64,000 nt of DNA from the NCBI GenBank assembly GCA_947243855.1, contig CAMXIK010000019.1:1-64000 (forward strand), read 5' to 3'. The notes below the pieces were generated by a model that did no database searches, was not told the DNA's origin, and saw only the letters and a program-made list of their open reading frames with translations. Source of the stretch: an uncultured Lachnospiraceae bacterium. GTDB taxonomy: Bacteria > Bacillota > Clostridia > Lachnospirales > Lachnospiraceae. Below are positions 32,823-42,900 of the stretch, piece after piece. The translations under genes were made by a program, and so were the position numbers. How positions within the stretch are numbered: the first letter of the stretch is position 1; the number at the start of each line of letters is the position of its first letter.

Positions 32823-33657
32823 CGAGGAGCGGGCGTTGTATCATTTACAAAATGCCGATGTGAAAGACTGTGTATTTGCAGGCCCTGCCGATGGGGAATC
32901 CGTGCTGAAAGAATCCCGTGATGTGGAGCTTACGAACTGCCGCTTTTCTTTGCGCTATCCGCTGTGGCATGTGAAGGGATTTAGCATGACGGAGTCTACG
33001 ATGGACGACAAAACCCGTGCCGCAATCTGGTATGCGGAAAATGGCAGCATAGCGGACAGCGTGCTTGGAGGAATCAAGGCGGTGCGTGAGTGCACGCATA
33101 TTTGTCTGGAACGCTGCCAGATAGAGTCGCAGGAGTTTGGCTGGAAGTCACAGGATATCACGCTGACGGATACGGATATTACTTCCGAGTATTTGTTTAT
33201 GAACAGTCGGGATGTGAAACTGCGCAGCGTAAAGATGAAAGGAAAATATTCGTTTCAGTATATGGAAAATTTGGAAATAGACGATTGTGATCTGGACACA
33301 AAGGACGCTTTCTGGCACAGCAAAAATGTTACTGTGAGAGACAGTATTGTAAAAGGAGAATATCTGGGATGGTTTTCCGAGAACCTGACGCTCATTAACT
33401 GTAAAATTATCGGAACGCAGCCTTTGTGTTACTGTAAGAATCTGAAACTGATTAACTGCACGATGGAGGATACGGATCTGGCCTTTGAGTATTCGGATGT
33501 GGAGGCGGATGTACAAGGTCATATTCTTTCGGTGAAAAATCCCAAGTCCGGCCGTATTCTTGCAGACAGTGTAGGTGAGATTATTCGCGGCGACGCTGTC
33601 ATGGAATGCACGGGAGAGGTGATACTGCGGGCGGAGACGGAGAAGAAGGCGGGATGA
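32788..33657 (+). CDS. DUF3737 beta-helix protein, 289 aa
   Basis: This cytoplasmic protein has short repeating units of the form VELTNCRFS, IADSVLGG, ITLTDTDIT, LEIDDCDLD, VTVRDSIVKG and LTLINCKII, giving a right-handed beta-helix as in DUF3737. No catalytic residues or function are known for the family. It opens within the end of the MATE gene and is followed by a small helical protein whose start codon overlaps its stop (ATGA). Translational coupling on both sides suggests one functional unit. Confidence 0.85.
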   Translation: MKRTMITGKQFDEERALYHLQNADVKDCVFAGPADGESVLKESRDVELTNCRFSLRYPLWHVKGFSMTESTMDDKTRAAIWYAENGSIADSVLGGIKAVRECTHICLERCQIESQEFGWKSQDITLTDTDITSEYLFMNSRDVKLRSVKMKGKYSFQYMENLEIDDCDLDTKDAFWHSKNVTVRDSIVKGEYLGWFSENLTLINCKIIGTQPLCYCKNLKLINCTMEDTDLAFEYSDVEADVQGHILSVKNPKSGRILADSVGEIIRGDAVMECTGEVILRAETEKKAG

Positions 33658-33902
33658 AGATGGTAAGCGGTTACGAGACGGAAGAGGAATTGATTCAAAA
33701 TTTAGTGGACGCCGGCTGCGGGGAGGATATGGTGAATGGATTTTTGTCCTGCCTAAAGCGGGGGCAAAAGAAAAAAGGTCTTTTGCTTTTACAGGAGCAA
33801 AGGGAGGCGCTGCTTGACGGGATTCACAAAGACCAGTCATGTATCGAGTATCTGGACGAGGTTCTTGACGGAATGCGGGGGTCGCCGAAGGCGGGTTTAT
33901 AG
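33654..33902 (+). CDS. Small helical protein A, 82 aa
   Basis: The protein starts MKMVSGYETEEELIQNL at the ATGA overlap with the DUF3737 stop. It is helical, with the later pattern GLLLLQEQREALLDGIHKDQ then IEYLDEVLDGM. A second protein with similar length and pattern lies at 34889-35125. It ends inside the LysR gene tail (6-base convergent overlap). No function is known; small proteins of this sort recur next to DUF3737 and LysR/MerR genes. Confidence 0.65.
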   Translation: MKMVSGYETEEELIQNLVDAGCGEDMVNGFLSCLKRGQKKKGLLLLQEQREALLDGIHKDQSCIEYLDEVLDGMRGSPKAGL

Positions 33903-34784
33903 TTTGCCGATATCTGTTTCCAGACGATTTAAAAACAGTTTTGCAGATTTTGAAAAAACCTGATACTTCTTTGTAATAAGGTATACGTCGGAAGTAAGAT
34001 TCGGAGATAAGGGACGGAACGTCAGGGGATGGCTGCCAGCAGTGTTGATCAGTTCATCTATACACAGGGCGTAGCCGACCCCGGCTTCTACCATAAGCCC
34101 AGCATTATAAATCAGGTTATAGGTGGAAACGATATGCGGCTTTACCCGAGCGTTTGTAAAATAAGTCGAAAAACGTCCTTTGTTGGAAGTCTGGTTGGGC
34201 ATGATGAGCGGGAGGTAGGCAAGGTCCGAAAAAGACAATTCCTTTTTTTCAGAGAGGGGAGAATCTTTCCGCATGAGGATGCCCCATGCTTCATGCAGGG
34301 GAAGCTTCTTGTAATCATAACGGGGACTAATTTCCGGTTCCAGCAAAAAGCCCATATCCAAAAGACCCTTATCCAGCCGCTCAATGATGGTGTCGGCATT
34401 GCTGCTGAAAAAGTGAAATTGGATTTCGGGATATTCTTCCTGTATCGACCGAATGATCTGCATGATGGAAAACGTGGAGCGATATTCGCCGCAGCCAATA
34501 TAGACGTCTCCGGAGATGTTTTCTTCGTTTTCATGGAAAGCGCTTTCGGTCTTATCCATCAGGGAAATAATTTCTTGGGCGCGTCCCCGCAGAAAAGTAC
34601 CTTCTTCCGTCAGCGTAATTTTTTTCTTGCCGCGTATCAAAAGCTGCTTGCCAAGGTTTTCTTCTAAATCCATCATCTGTTTTGACAGTGTGGGCTGGGA
34701 AATATGGAGATAGTCCGCGGCTTTTGTAATACTTTGTTCTTCGGCAACGGCTAGAAAATATTGTAACAGGCGGGTTTCAATCAT
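33897..34784 (-). CDS. LysR-family regulator, 295 aa
   Basis: The N-terminal helix-turn-helix is classic LysR: MIETRLLQYFLAVAEEQSITKAADYLHISQPTLSKQMMDLEE. It is followed by a substrate-binding-like domain with DVYIGCGEYRSTFSIMQ and later LDMGFLLEPEI. It is convergent with the DUF3737 pair and divergent from the next small gene, so the 104 bases at 34785-34888 are the likely shared regulatory region (A+T-rich, several weak -10-like boxes, no clean promoter call). It probably controls the MATE/DUF3737 unit or the small gene. The inducer is unknown. Confidence 0.92.
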   Translation of the reverse strand: MIETRLLQYFLAVAEEQSITKAADYLHISQPTLSKQMMDLEENLGKQLLIRGKKKITLTEEGTFLRGRAQEIISLMDKTESAFHENEENISGDVYIGCGEYRSTFSIMQIIRSIQEEYPEIQFHFFSSNADTIIERLDKGLLDMGFLLEPEISPRYDYKKLPLHEAWGILMRKDSPLSEKKELSFSDLAYLPLIMPNQTSNKGRFSTYFTNARVKPHIVSTYNLIYNAGLMVEAGVGYALCIDELINTAGSHPLTFRPLSPNLTSDVYLITKKYQVFSKSAKLFLNRLETDIGKL

Positions 34785-34888
34785 AGGGGCGCTCCTTTAG
34801 GTATTTATAAAATCTATTTAGTTTGATTTTATATAACTTTAAGCTATTTTACAAGAGCGTGGGAAAAGTTTTTAAGAGGGGATCAGAA

Positions 34889-35125
34889 ATGAGGGAAGAT
34901 ACGGCAATTTGCCAGAGATTATCAGAGGAGGGCGCTGATTCTGTGATGTTGGAACAGTACCGGCGTTTTCAGGAGACGGATAACCTGCGGGGGCAGTGCG
35001 GATTGATCTGCCGTTTCCGCAGGACAAAAAATGAAGAAATAAAGAAAGAAAAAGAGCAGCTTGCCTGTCTGGATTATTTGTTCGCAAAAATTGAAAAAAG
35101 TTTTGACGGCGGCAAGGGCAAATGA
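34889..35125 (+). CDS. Small helical protein B, 78 aa
   Basis: ATG 34889 follows AGAGGGG. The sequence (CQRLSEEGADSVMLEQYRRFQETDN... CRFRRTKNEEIKKEKEQLACLDYLFAKIEKSF) is helical and shows the same overall spacing as small protein A: a run of Leu/Arg residues, then KxxxxxxLxxLDYL. The two flank the LysR gene. I infer they are distant paralogs; the function is unknown. Confidence 0.6.
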   Translation: MREDTAICQRLSEEGADSVMLEQYRRFQETDNLRGQCGLICRFRRTKNEEIKKEKEQLACLDYLFAKIEKSFDGGKGK

Positions 35126-35146
35126 AAAAATGACGCTGGAAACAGA

Positions 35147-35794
35147 CTATAGTTTCCTAAGCCTCGACGGATTTGCGATCACGATAAGCCTCATGCTCCT
35201 GCTTAGAGGTTTTTCGGGATCGATATCTGTATCTACCGTTCCGTCATGTATGATTGCGACCACGTTGATCGAGTATTTTTTTCGAAGATTTAATTCCAGC
35301 AGAGATTTTCCATCCCATTCCGGCCGCACTTCTAATTCGATCATGGAAACGTCGTTTGAGAGATCCATAATGTCCACAAAGCCGGAGCTTAAGAGATTTT
35401 TGGCAAGTCTGATGCCGGATTCTCTCTCTGGAAATACCACCCGGTCTGCGCCCACTTTGCTTAAAATTTTACAGTCCATGTCGGTGGCGCATTTGGCGAT
35501 TACAATTTTGACGCCGATTTCTTTACAGAGCATGGTTGCCATCACGCTGGCTTCCAGACTGCTTGCCATGGCGATAATGACAACGTCGATATTGGCGATG
35601 CCGAGCTGCTTGATGACTTCCGGTTCTGTGATATCCGCGCATTTGCAGTAGGGAATGTCTGCAATGGCGTCGTTGACAAGTTCTTCGTTACTATCTACGG
35701 CGAGCACTTCCGCGCCGTTGTCCACAAGTTCTTTGGCTACGGCTCTTCCGTACCGTCCAAGGCCGAATACCGCATAAGATTGATTGATACCCAT
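35147..35794 (-). CDS. ktrA: Potassium uptake regulatory subunit (KtrA/TrkA-like), 215 aa
   Basis: The Rossmann motif GLGRYG at 11-16 and DSNEELVNDA with its acidic residue make the nucleotide-binding RCK N-domain; residues ~130-215 form the RCK C-domain (MIELEVRPEWDGKSLLELNL). This is the cytoplasmic ring subunit that gates a KtrB-type channel in response to nucleotides. It starts 22 bases after the ktrB-like gene, with GGAGGA as ribosome site. The Ktr family can be told from TrkA by its single domain pair. Confidence 0.92.
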   Translation of the reverse strand: MGINQSYAVFGLGRYGRAVAKELVDNGAEVLAVDSNEELVNDAIADIPYCKCADITEPEVIKQLGIANIDVVIIAMASSLEASVMATMLCKEIGVKIVIAKCATDMDCKILSKVGADRVVFPERESGIRLAKNLLSSGFVDIMDLSNDVSMIELEVRPEWDGKSLLELNLRKKYSINVVAIIHDGTVDTDIDPEKPLSRSMRLIVIANPSRLRKL

Positions 35795-35815
35795 AATTTT
35801 TCCTCCCGAAACTGT

Positions 35816-37177
35816 CTACCCAACGCTGATTTCTTCTGTGGGATTTTTGATGATGTTTTTGGTTTCTTTTTTGGTGTTAAGCGCGATCATAAGGGAGATC
35901 GGGCCGACTCTCCCAAGGTACATCGTTATAATAATGATGATTTTCCCCCAGAGGTTTAGATTGGAGGTTAAGCTTCTCGTCAAGCCTACGGTTGCCGCCG
36001 CGCTGACCGTTTCATAGGCGATGTCGAGAGCGTCTGCGTCTGTGACGGCGGATAAGAGAAGCGTCGAAGTACACAGGATAATAAAAGCCATGCTCACCAC
36101 CGCGACGGCTTTGCTGACAGCCTGTTTGGAGATGGTCCGGTGAAAAAGCTCCGCCTCCGCATTGCTTTTCATGGTGGCGAATGCGGAGACAATCAGAATG
36201 GCAATCGTTACCGTTTTAATGCCTCCTGCCGTTCCCACCGGCGATCCGCCGATAAACATGAGAAGCAGGGAGACGAGGGCGGAGGCGTTAGTCAAATTCT
36301 CCTGAGGAATGGTTGCAAAACCAGCGGTTCTTGTGGTTACCGATTGAAATAAGGAAGCCAGCAGCTTCTCAGGCACAGTAAAGTTTTCCATGGTCTGGGG
36401 ATTATGATACTCAAAAACAAAGACAGCCGCCGTTCCGGCTAGAATCAGGATGCCTGTCATGGAAAGCGCGATTTTGCTATGAAGCGTTAAGGTGGAAAAA
36501 CATTTCAGCTTCCGCTGTTTTATATGCTTGAGAACATTCATGAGATCCCACCAGACGATATAGCCGATTCCGCCCAGAACGATGAGCAACATGGTCGCGA
36601 TATTGATCATGGGATTATGGACATAGGCGTACAGGCTGTTTTCCGAAATAATGTCCATTCCCGCATTGCAGAAAGCGGACACAGCGTTAAAAACAGAGAT
36701 CCAGACGCCCTTTGCGCCAAATTCCGGAACAAAGACCGTCATATATAAAAGCGCGCCGATTCCTTCCACAACAAAAGTGCCCAGAAGCACCTTACGAATA
36801 AATTTTACCATGCCGGACAGGGTATTTAGGTTAAAAGCGTCCTGAATCAGCATCCTGTCTTTGATGCCAATTCGGCGGTGCAGGCTGATCATCAGTCCGG
36901 ACATGATGGTGACGACGCCTAGTCCGCCAATCTGTATCAAAAAGAGAATTACAATTTGGCCAAAAAGGCTCCATGTAGAAAAGGTAGGAACCGTCACAAG
37001 CCCAGTCACGCAGATCGAAGTGGTTGCCGTAAAAAGCGCGTCCGTGTAGGGCACGGCCTGTCCGTTTGCGGAGCTTACCGGCAGGGCAAGCAGAAAACTT
37101 CCCGCCAAAATGGCAAGCAGAAAGCTTAACATGATCGTCTGTGTTGTGGATAAATCAATTTTCAACTTTTTTTTCAT
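35816..37177 (-). CDS. ktrB: Potassium transporter (KtrB/TrkH family), 453 aa
   Basis: Eight or so membrane helices and four pore-loop-like segments can be read: TTSICVTGL, SAFCNAGMDI, TRTAGFATI and SAAATVGLTR, each with the selectivity glycine. The protein starts MKKKLKIDLSTTQTIMLSFL at 37177; an in-frame extension upstream has no ribosome site and is not membrane-like. With KtrA it forms a Na+-dependent K+ uptake system important for osmotic balance. It is transcribed away from the MMPL gene; the 184-base gap 37178-37361 carries the MMPL promoter. Confidence 0.92.
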   Translation of the reverse strand: MKKKLKIDLSTTQTIMLSFLLAILAGSFLLALPVSSANGQAVPYTDALFTATTSICVTGLVTVPTFSTWSLFGQIVILFLIQIGGLGVVTIMSGLMISLHRRIGIKDRMLIQDAFNLNTLSGMVKFIRKVLLGTFVVEGIGALLYMTVFVPEFGAKGVWISVFNAVSAFCNAGMDIISENSLYAYVHNPMINIATMLLIVLGGIGYIVWWDLMNVLKHIKQRKLKCFSTLTLHSKIALSMTGILILAGTAAVFVFEYHNPQTMENFTVPEKLLASLFQSVTTRTAGFATIPQENLTNASALVSLLLMFIGGSPVGTAGGIKTVTIAILIVSAFATMKSNAEAELFHRTISKQAVSKAVAVVSMAFIILCTSTLLLSAVTDADALDIAYETVSAAATVGLTRSLTSNLNLWGKIIIIITMYLGRVGPISLMIALNTKKETKNIIKNPTEEISVG

Positions 37178-37301
37178 GAAAAAACCCCTTTTTGGTATCA
37201 GAAACTTCCTAATACAAATACAGTGTACGGGAAAGAAATTCGTTTGTAAAGGATGGCTTTGTACAAAATCGCTGGAATGTAAAAACATACCCTGCATATA
37301 A

Positions 37302-37330
37302 TTGACAAATTTGCGCCAGAATGCTATATT
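37302..37330 (+). promoter_or_regulatory. Consensus promoter of the MMPL/GLUG operon
   Basis: TTGACA (37302-37307) and TATATT (37325-37330) are 17 bases apart. The MMPL start at 37362 follows after a GGAGAGGAG ribosome site. Confidence 0.8.
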
Positions 37331-37361
37331 TCCTCTTGAATAGGAGAGGAGTTGTTTCCAA

Positions 37362-39941
37362 ATGGAAAAGGAACAAACTGAAAAAAAGGGCGGAAACCAG
37401 GCGATGATCAAAATCTGCGGCTTTATTGTGGATAAGAGAAACCTGTTTTTTTTATTGTTTGGACTTATGATTATTTTTTCCGCCGTGTCGAGAAACTGGG
37501 TCGGTGTGGAAAATTCCATGTCCCATTATCTTCCGGATTCTACGGAGACGAAGCAGGGTCTGGATCTGATGGAACAGGAATTTATTACATACGGCACCTG
37601 TGATGTGATGATTGCCAATGTGTCTTACGAACAGGCGGTATCCATTGAGCGGAAGTTAGACTTTATGCCGGGTATTTTCCAAGTTGAGTTTGTGGATGAG
37701 GATGATCTGGAAAATCAAGATGAACATTATTATAACGGCTCCGCTTATTATAACATTACTTTCGACTATGACGAGAAGGACGATCAGTGCCTTGAGGTGC
37801 TGGACCGGGTAAAACAGGAGTTAGACGGTTACGATTATTACTTGGCCACGACGCTGGGCGATATCGAGGCGGAATTGATCGCAAATGAGATGAATGTGAT
37901 TGTTGTGCTGGTGGCGATCGTAGTTGTGACGGTTCTTTTCCTTACGTCTCAGGCGTATGCGGAAGTGCCGGTGCTTTTGATCACCTTCGTGGCGGCGGCC
38001 ATTTTGCAGATGGGAACGAACTTTGTATTCGGAACGATCTCGTTTGTGTCCAATTCGGTGACCGTGGTGCTGCAGCTTGCGCTCTCGGTGGACTATGCGA
38101 TTATTCTTTTAAACAGATATAAAGAGGAACATGCGAATCTGGAGGCTAGAGAGGCGATTATCGTTGCCTTAAGTAAGGCGATTCCGGAGATCTGCGGCAG
38201 CTCCTTAACCACCATCGGCGGCCTGATCGCTATGGGCTTTATGCAGTACAAGATGGGGCCGGATCTGTCGATGTGTTTGATTAAGTCGATCTTTTTGGCG
38301 CTGGGGTCGGTATTCTTGCTGATGCCGGGCGTGATTATGTTATTTTCCAATCTGATGGACCGCACGAAACACAAGAATTTTATACCGGATATTCCTTTTG
38401 TCGGTAAATTCGATTATGCGACGAGGTTTATTGTTGCGCCGCTTTTCGTGCTTGTCATTGTGGGAGCATATACGGTTTCCAGCAAGTGCCCTTATGTGTT
38501 CGGCGATTCCACGATTACGCCGCCCATTCAGAACAGCATCCAGAAGACGGAGGAGATGCAGACAGAGAACTTTGGTTCGAGCAACATGGTGGCGCTCATT
38601 GTGCCCGCAGGGGATTATGAGAGCGAGGCGAAGCTTCTGGCGGATCTGGAGGCATGTCCCGAAGTGGACTATGCCATGGGTCTTGCGAACATAGAGGCGA
38701 TGGACGGGTACTGTCTGACGGATAAGCTGACGCCGAGGCAGTTTTCGGAGCTGATCGATCTGGATTATGAGGTGGCGGAACTGGTGTATGCGGCATACGC
38801 CGTAAACGATGAGGATTACGCGAAGGTGGTCAACGGCCTTCCAGAGTATAAGGTATCGCTGATCGATATGTTTATGTTTGTCCACGACGAGGTGGAGGAA
38901 GGCTATGTTACCTTAGAGGATGATTTACAGGATACGCTCGACGACGCCTTCGACTCCATGAACTTTGCCAAGAATCAGTTACAGGGCGAGAACTACAGCC
39001 GTATGCTGGTTTATTTAACGCTTCCGGAGGAGAGCGGGGAAACCTTTGCTTTTATTGACAGAATGCATGAGATTGCTGGGAAATATTATGACGGCAGGAT
39101 TTTGGTCTGCGGAGAGTCGGTGAGCCAGTATGATCTGCAAAAGACCTTTGGCCGGGATAATCTGGTGAATAATGTGGTGTCCATTCTCGCCGTATTGGTG
39201 GTACTGTTGTTTACCTTTAAGTCCGCGGGTATGCCCGTGCTTTTGATTGCGGTCATTCAGGGCTGTATCTGGCTTAACTTTTCGTTCCCGGCGCTGCAGC
39301 ATGACAATATTTTCTTTATGTCGTACCTGATTGTCAGCTCCATCCAAATGGGCGCAAATATCGACTATGCCATTGTCATTGCGGGCCGTTATATGGAGCT
39401 TCGGGAGACAAACGGCAGAAGACAGTCCATTATAGATTCCATGAATCAGGCGTTTCCGACGATCATCACATCGGGTACGATGATGGTGGTGGCTGGCTTC
39501 CTGATTGGAAAATTGACTTCCAATGCTGCGATCTTCGGCATCGGAAAATGTTTGGGAAGGGGAACGACGATTTCTATTTTTGTGACGATGTTTGTTTTGC
39601 CGCAGATTCTTTTGGTGGGCGATAAGATCATAGAGAAGACCGCGTTTGTCATGAATATGCCGATCCGCACGAAGAACGTGACAGGCCTTATGAGGGTGGA
39701 CGGATTGGTACGCGGACGGATCGACGGTGTTGTGACAGGTACGATGAGCGCCATTGTCAGGGGTAATGTGAGCGCTTATGTGGAGGCAGGCGATGTGACG
39801 GAGCTTTCGGAGGAAGAATACCAACAGTTGACGGCGTCCCTGTCTGATGAAATGGAAAGCCGACAGAAAACGCCGCAGGACACTGGAGGCGGCAAAACGC
39901 CGGAACAGACGCAGAGCAGGGAGGTGGCGGATCATGAGTAA
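37362..39941 (+). CDS. MMPL/RND-family membrane transporter, 859 aa
   Basis: An N-terminal helix (about 27-46) is followed by a large extracellular loop (to about 195), a bundle of five to six helices (195-345), a second large loop (about 390-590) and a second bundle (about 598-770). This is the two-fold symmetric RND/MMPL layout. The block LALSVDYAIILLNRYKEE and the matching SSIQMGANIDYAIVIAGRYME carry the buried acidic residues expected for proton coupling. The C-terminus is a soluble tail. MMPL proteins export lipids or peptides. The next gene overlaps it by eight bases and encodes a secreted repeat protein, so the two likely work together. The cargo is unknown. Confidence 0.9.
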   Translation: MEKEQTEKKGGNQAMIKICGFIVDKRNLFFLLFGLMIIFSAVSRNWVGVENSMSHYLPDSTETKQGLDLMEQEFITYGTCDVMIANVSYEQAVSIERKLDFMPGIFQVEFVDEDDLENQDEHYYNGSAYYNITFDYDEKDDQCLEVLDRVKQELDGYDYYLATTLGDIEAELIANEMNVIVVLVAIVVVTVLFLTSQAYAEVPVLLITFVAAAILQMGTNFVFGTISFVSNSVTVVLQLALSVDYAIILLNRYKEEHANLEAREAIIVALSKAIPEICGSSLTTIGGLIAMGFMQYKMGPDLSMCLIKSIFLALGSVFLLMPGVIMLFSNLMDRTKHKNFIPDIPFVGKFDYATRFIVAPLFVLVIVGAYTVSSKCPYVFGDSTITPPIQNSIQKTEEMQTENFGSSNMVALIVPAGDYESEAKLLADLEACPEVDYAMGLANIEAMDGYCLTDKLTPRQFSELIDLDYEVAELVYAAYAVNDEDYAKVVNGLPEYKVSLIDMFMFVHDEVEEGYVTLEDDLQDTLDDAFDSMNFAKNQLQGENYSRMLVYLTLPEESGETFAFIDRMHEIAGKYYDGRILVCGESVSQYDLQKTFGRDNLVNNVVSILAVLVVLLFTFKSAGMPVLLIAVIQGCIWLNFSFPALQHDNIFFMSYLIVSSIQMGANIDYAIVIAGRYMELRETNGRRQSIIDSMNQAFPTIITSGTMMVVAGFLIGKLTSNAAIFGIGKCLGRGTTISIFVTMFVLPQILLVGDKIIEKTAFVMNMPIRTKNVTGLMRVDGLVRGRIDGVVTGTMSAIVRGNVSAYVEAGDVTELSEEEYQQLTASLSDEMESRQKTPQDTGGGKTPEQTQSREVADHE

Positions 39942-42900
39942 GAAACAAGTGACAGCCCTGTTATTGGCGGCGGTAGTAGCAGTAGGTGCGTTTCCGGCGG
40001 TAACGGTGTTGGCTGTGGAGGAAAACCCGGAGACAGAGGAAGAAAAGGAAGAGGTTTCCAGTGTGGAGGACGCCAACGAGGTGATCGACTCCTATCAGGA
40101 CGAAGAGATCGAGTGGGAAACCATTTATATCAGGGACGCGGAGGACTTCAAGGAATTTTCGCAAAACTGCTGGTTAGATACTTGGTCGCAGAATAAGAAG
40201 GTTTATCTGACGGAAGATATCAGCCTGTCCGGAGAAAACTTTGTTTCCATCCCCACTTTTGGCGGATATTTTGACGGGCAGGGCCATACGATCAGCGGGT
40301 TTATGGTGCACAAGCCGATTTCCTACGTGGGATTGTTTAATTATACCCAGAAGTCGGCCGTGATTGCCAATCTGCGGGTGGAGGGAAGCGTTAGACCTAC
40401 TGGAAACCAGATGGTGGTAGGCGGCATTGTAGGAGACAACAGCGGTATTTTATTAAATTGTATTTTTGACGGTACGGTGAAGGGCAGCGATTACGTGGGC
40501 GGTATCACTGGCTACAACGAGACCAGCGGCGTGCTGATGGACAGCGAGGCCATTGGCGAGGTCACGGGAGCGCATTATACAGGCGGCATTGCCGGCGATA
40601 ATGTGGGAAATATTGTGGGATGCCTGAACAAGGCTGACGTCAATATTTCAAATGAAGATACGACGAAATCGTTGGAAGATATTAGCTTAGAGCAGTATAC
40701 GACGGGTCTTATCAATTCGCTCGATAAGGACGAGGACGAGAAGGGCAGCAAACTTTCCACTACGGACAACACCGTAGATACAGGCGGTATCGCTGGTCTC
40801 TCTACTGGAATTATTCAAAACTGCGTAAACGAGGGCACGATCGGCTATGAGCATGTAGGCTACAATACGGGCGGTATTGCGGGGAGACAGTCCGGCTATG
40901 TGTATGCCTGCGCAAATAAGGGAAGAGTGTATGGCCGTAAAGATGTGGGCGGTATCGTAGGACAGGCGGAGCCTTATATTGCGATCGACTTGTCGGAGGA
41001 TATTGTGCTGCAGCTTTCGGATCATATAGACACCATGCACGATCAGATTGAGAAAATGCTGGATGATGCGGGCGACCGGTCGGATGTGATTTCCAACAGG
41101 CTTTCTGTGATTCGGGGGTTTGCGGATAAAGCGATTGACGATACCCATGTACTGGCGGACAGAACGATAGACTGGACGGACAGCATGATGGATTCCGTCA
41201 ACGAAGCGGTGAACCGTTTTGATTATGTGCTGGAAGAGACGGCGAAGGACGACGGCGTGATCGATCATATGACGGATGCGGCGTCGGATGTGAAAGATAC
41301 GGCGAAAGAGCTGGGAGATATGGTACAGGCCATGGACATCTACCAGTATATGCCGCCGGAGGAACAAGTGCTCTATGACGATGCCAAGGCCGCCATTGAA
41401 AACGGCGGAAAAGAGCACGCAAGATATGCGGCGGATGCTACGGGCGCCTATGAGAATTATTACATAGCCAAAGAGGCGGCGGACAGAAGCGATAGGGAGT
41501 ATGACTTAAAACCCAATGGGGCAAGCGACTGGGATTTTGATTCGGGTCTTGGTTTTGATGAAGTGCCAGAGTATTATATGGGGATTAACAGCTGGGTACA
41601 TACGGAGACTGGCGATGAGTTTCCGTGTACGGACAGCAGTCACACGACTCATTATGATGCGGACCGTGAGGTACAGGAGGCCGCTGCCGCCGATATGGCG
41701 AATAATGCCCGCGAAATAGCGCGGTCTGCAAACGGTTATGCGGATGATAAATATGTGGAAGCGCATGGCGTAGACTATTCGGTTGATATGAGAGAGCAGC
41801 TGGCGGTTATGACGGACATTGCGTCCAGATACACGAGCGAGATGACGGAGGAAGCGCGTGGGCAGTTGGGAGATGCGGTCGATTCTGCGAAGGATGCCGC
41901 TGGAAATCTGGAAGATGCGGGGGAAGGGACAAGGGATATCCTGAAAACCTTAAACGACAAGGAAGATATCACGTTCCCAAGATTAGGCGAAGACTATCAT
42001 TCCACCACGGGAAGCCTGAATTCTAACTTAAAGAATATTTCCGAAAACATGGGATATTTGAATGATGAAATGGCTTCATCCGGAGATGTGATCGGAGACG
42101 ACCTGTCGGATATCAATGATGAATTCAGTGAGATTATGCGGCTGTATACGGACGCGATGGACGGCGTGCTTGATATGGATTACTCCAATATATACGAGGA
42201 CGAATCGGAGGAGAATGCGGAGGAGAGCATAGATTCCACTGTGGCTGATTGTGTCAACAACGGCAGGGTGGAGGCGGACCTGAACGTGTCGGGAATTGCC
42301 GGTACCATGGCAATCGAGTACGACTTTGACTTGGAGAGCGATATAACGGGAATCGATGATGCCAGAGCAAATTCTACCTTCCTGACGAGGTGCGTACTTC
42401 GCCAAAATGTGAACCATGCCAATGTGACGGCCCAGAAAAGTTACGTGGGCGGCGTCTGCGGCCTACAGGAAATGGGTATGGTGCTGCGCTGCGAGAATTA
42501 CGGCAGAATTGAAAGTTCGTCGGGCGATTATGTGGGCGGTATCGCGGGACAGTCCCTTTCCCATATCAAGAGCAGCTATGCGAAATGCACGGTCTTGGGC
42601 GGAGAGTATGTAGGCGGTATTGTCGGATACGGGCATGGAATAGAAAGCTGCTGTGCGATGATCAAAGTGAAGGAGTCGGACGCTTTTTCCGGTGCGATTG
42701 CGGGTAAGACTACGGACAATGCGGAACTTGCGGATAATTTCTTCGTCTCTGATGAAATTGCGGGTATCGACCGCATCAGTTACAGCGGTAAGGCGGAGCC
42801 TGTAAGCTATAAGACGCTTTTGGAGACGGAAGGGCTTCCCACTAGATTCCATAACATGAAGATCACGTTTTATGCGGATGATGAGGAGGTCGGCACAGCG

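Noticed and set aside
39015-40076. 353-residue minus-strand frame
   Set aside because: Antisense to the MMPL 3' end and the GLUG start, both of which are convincing.
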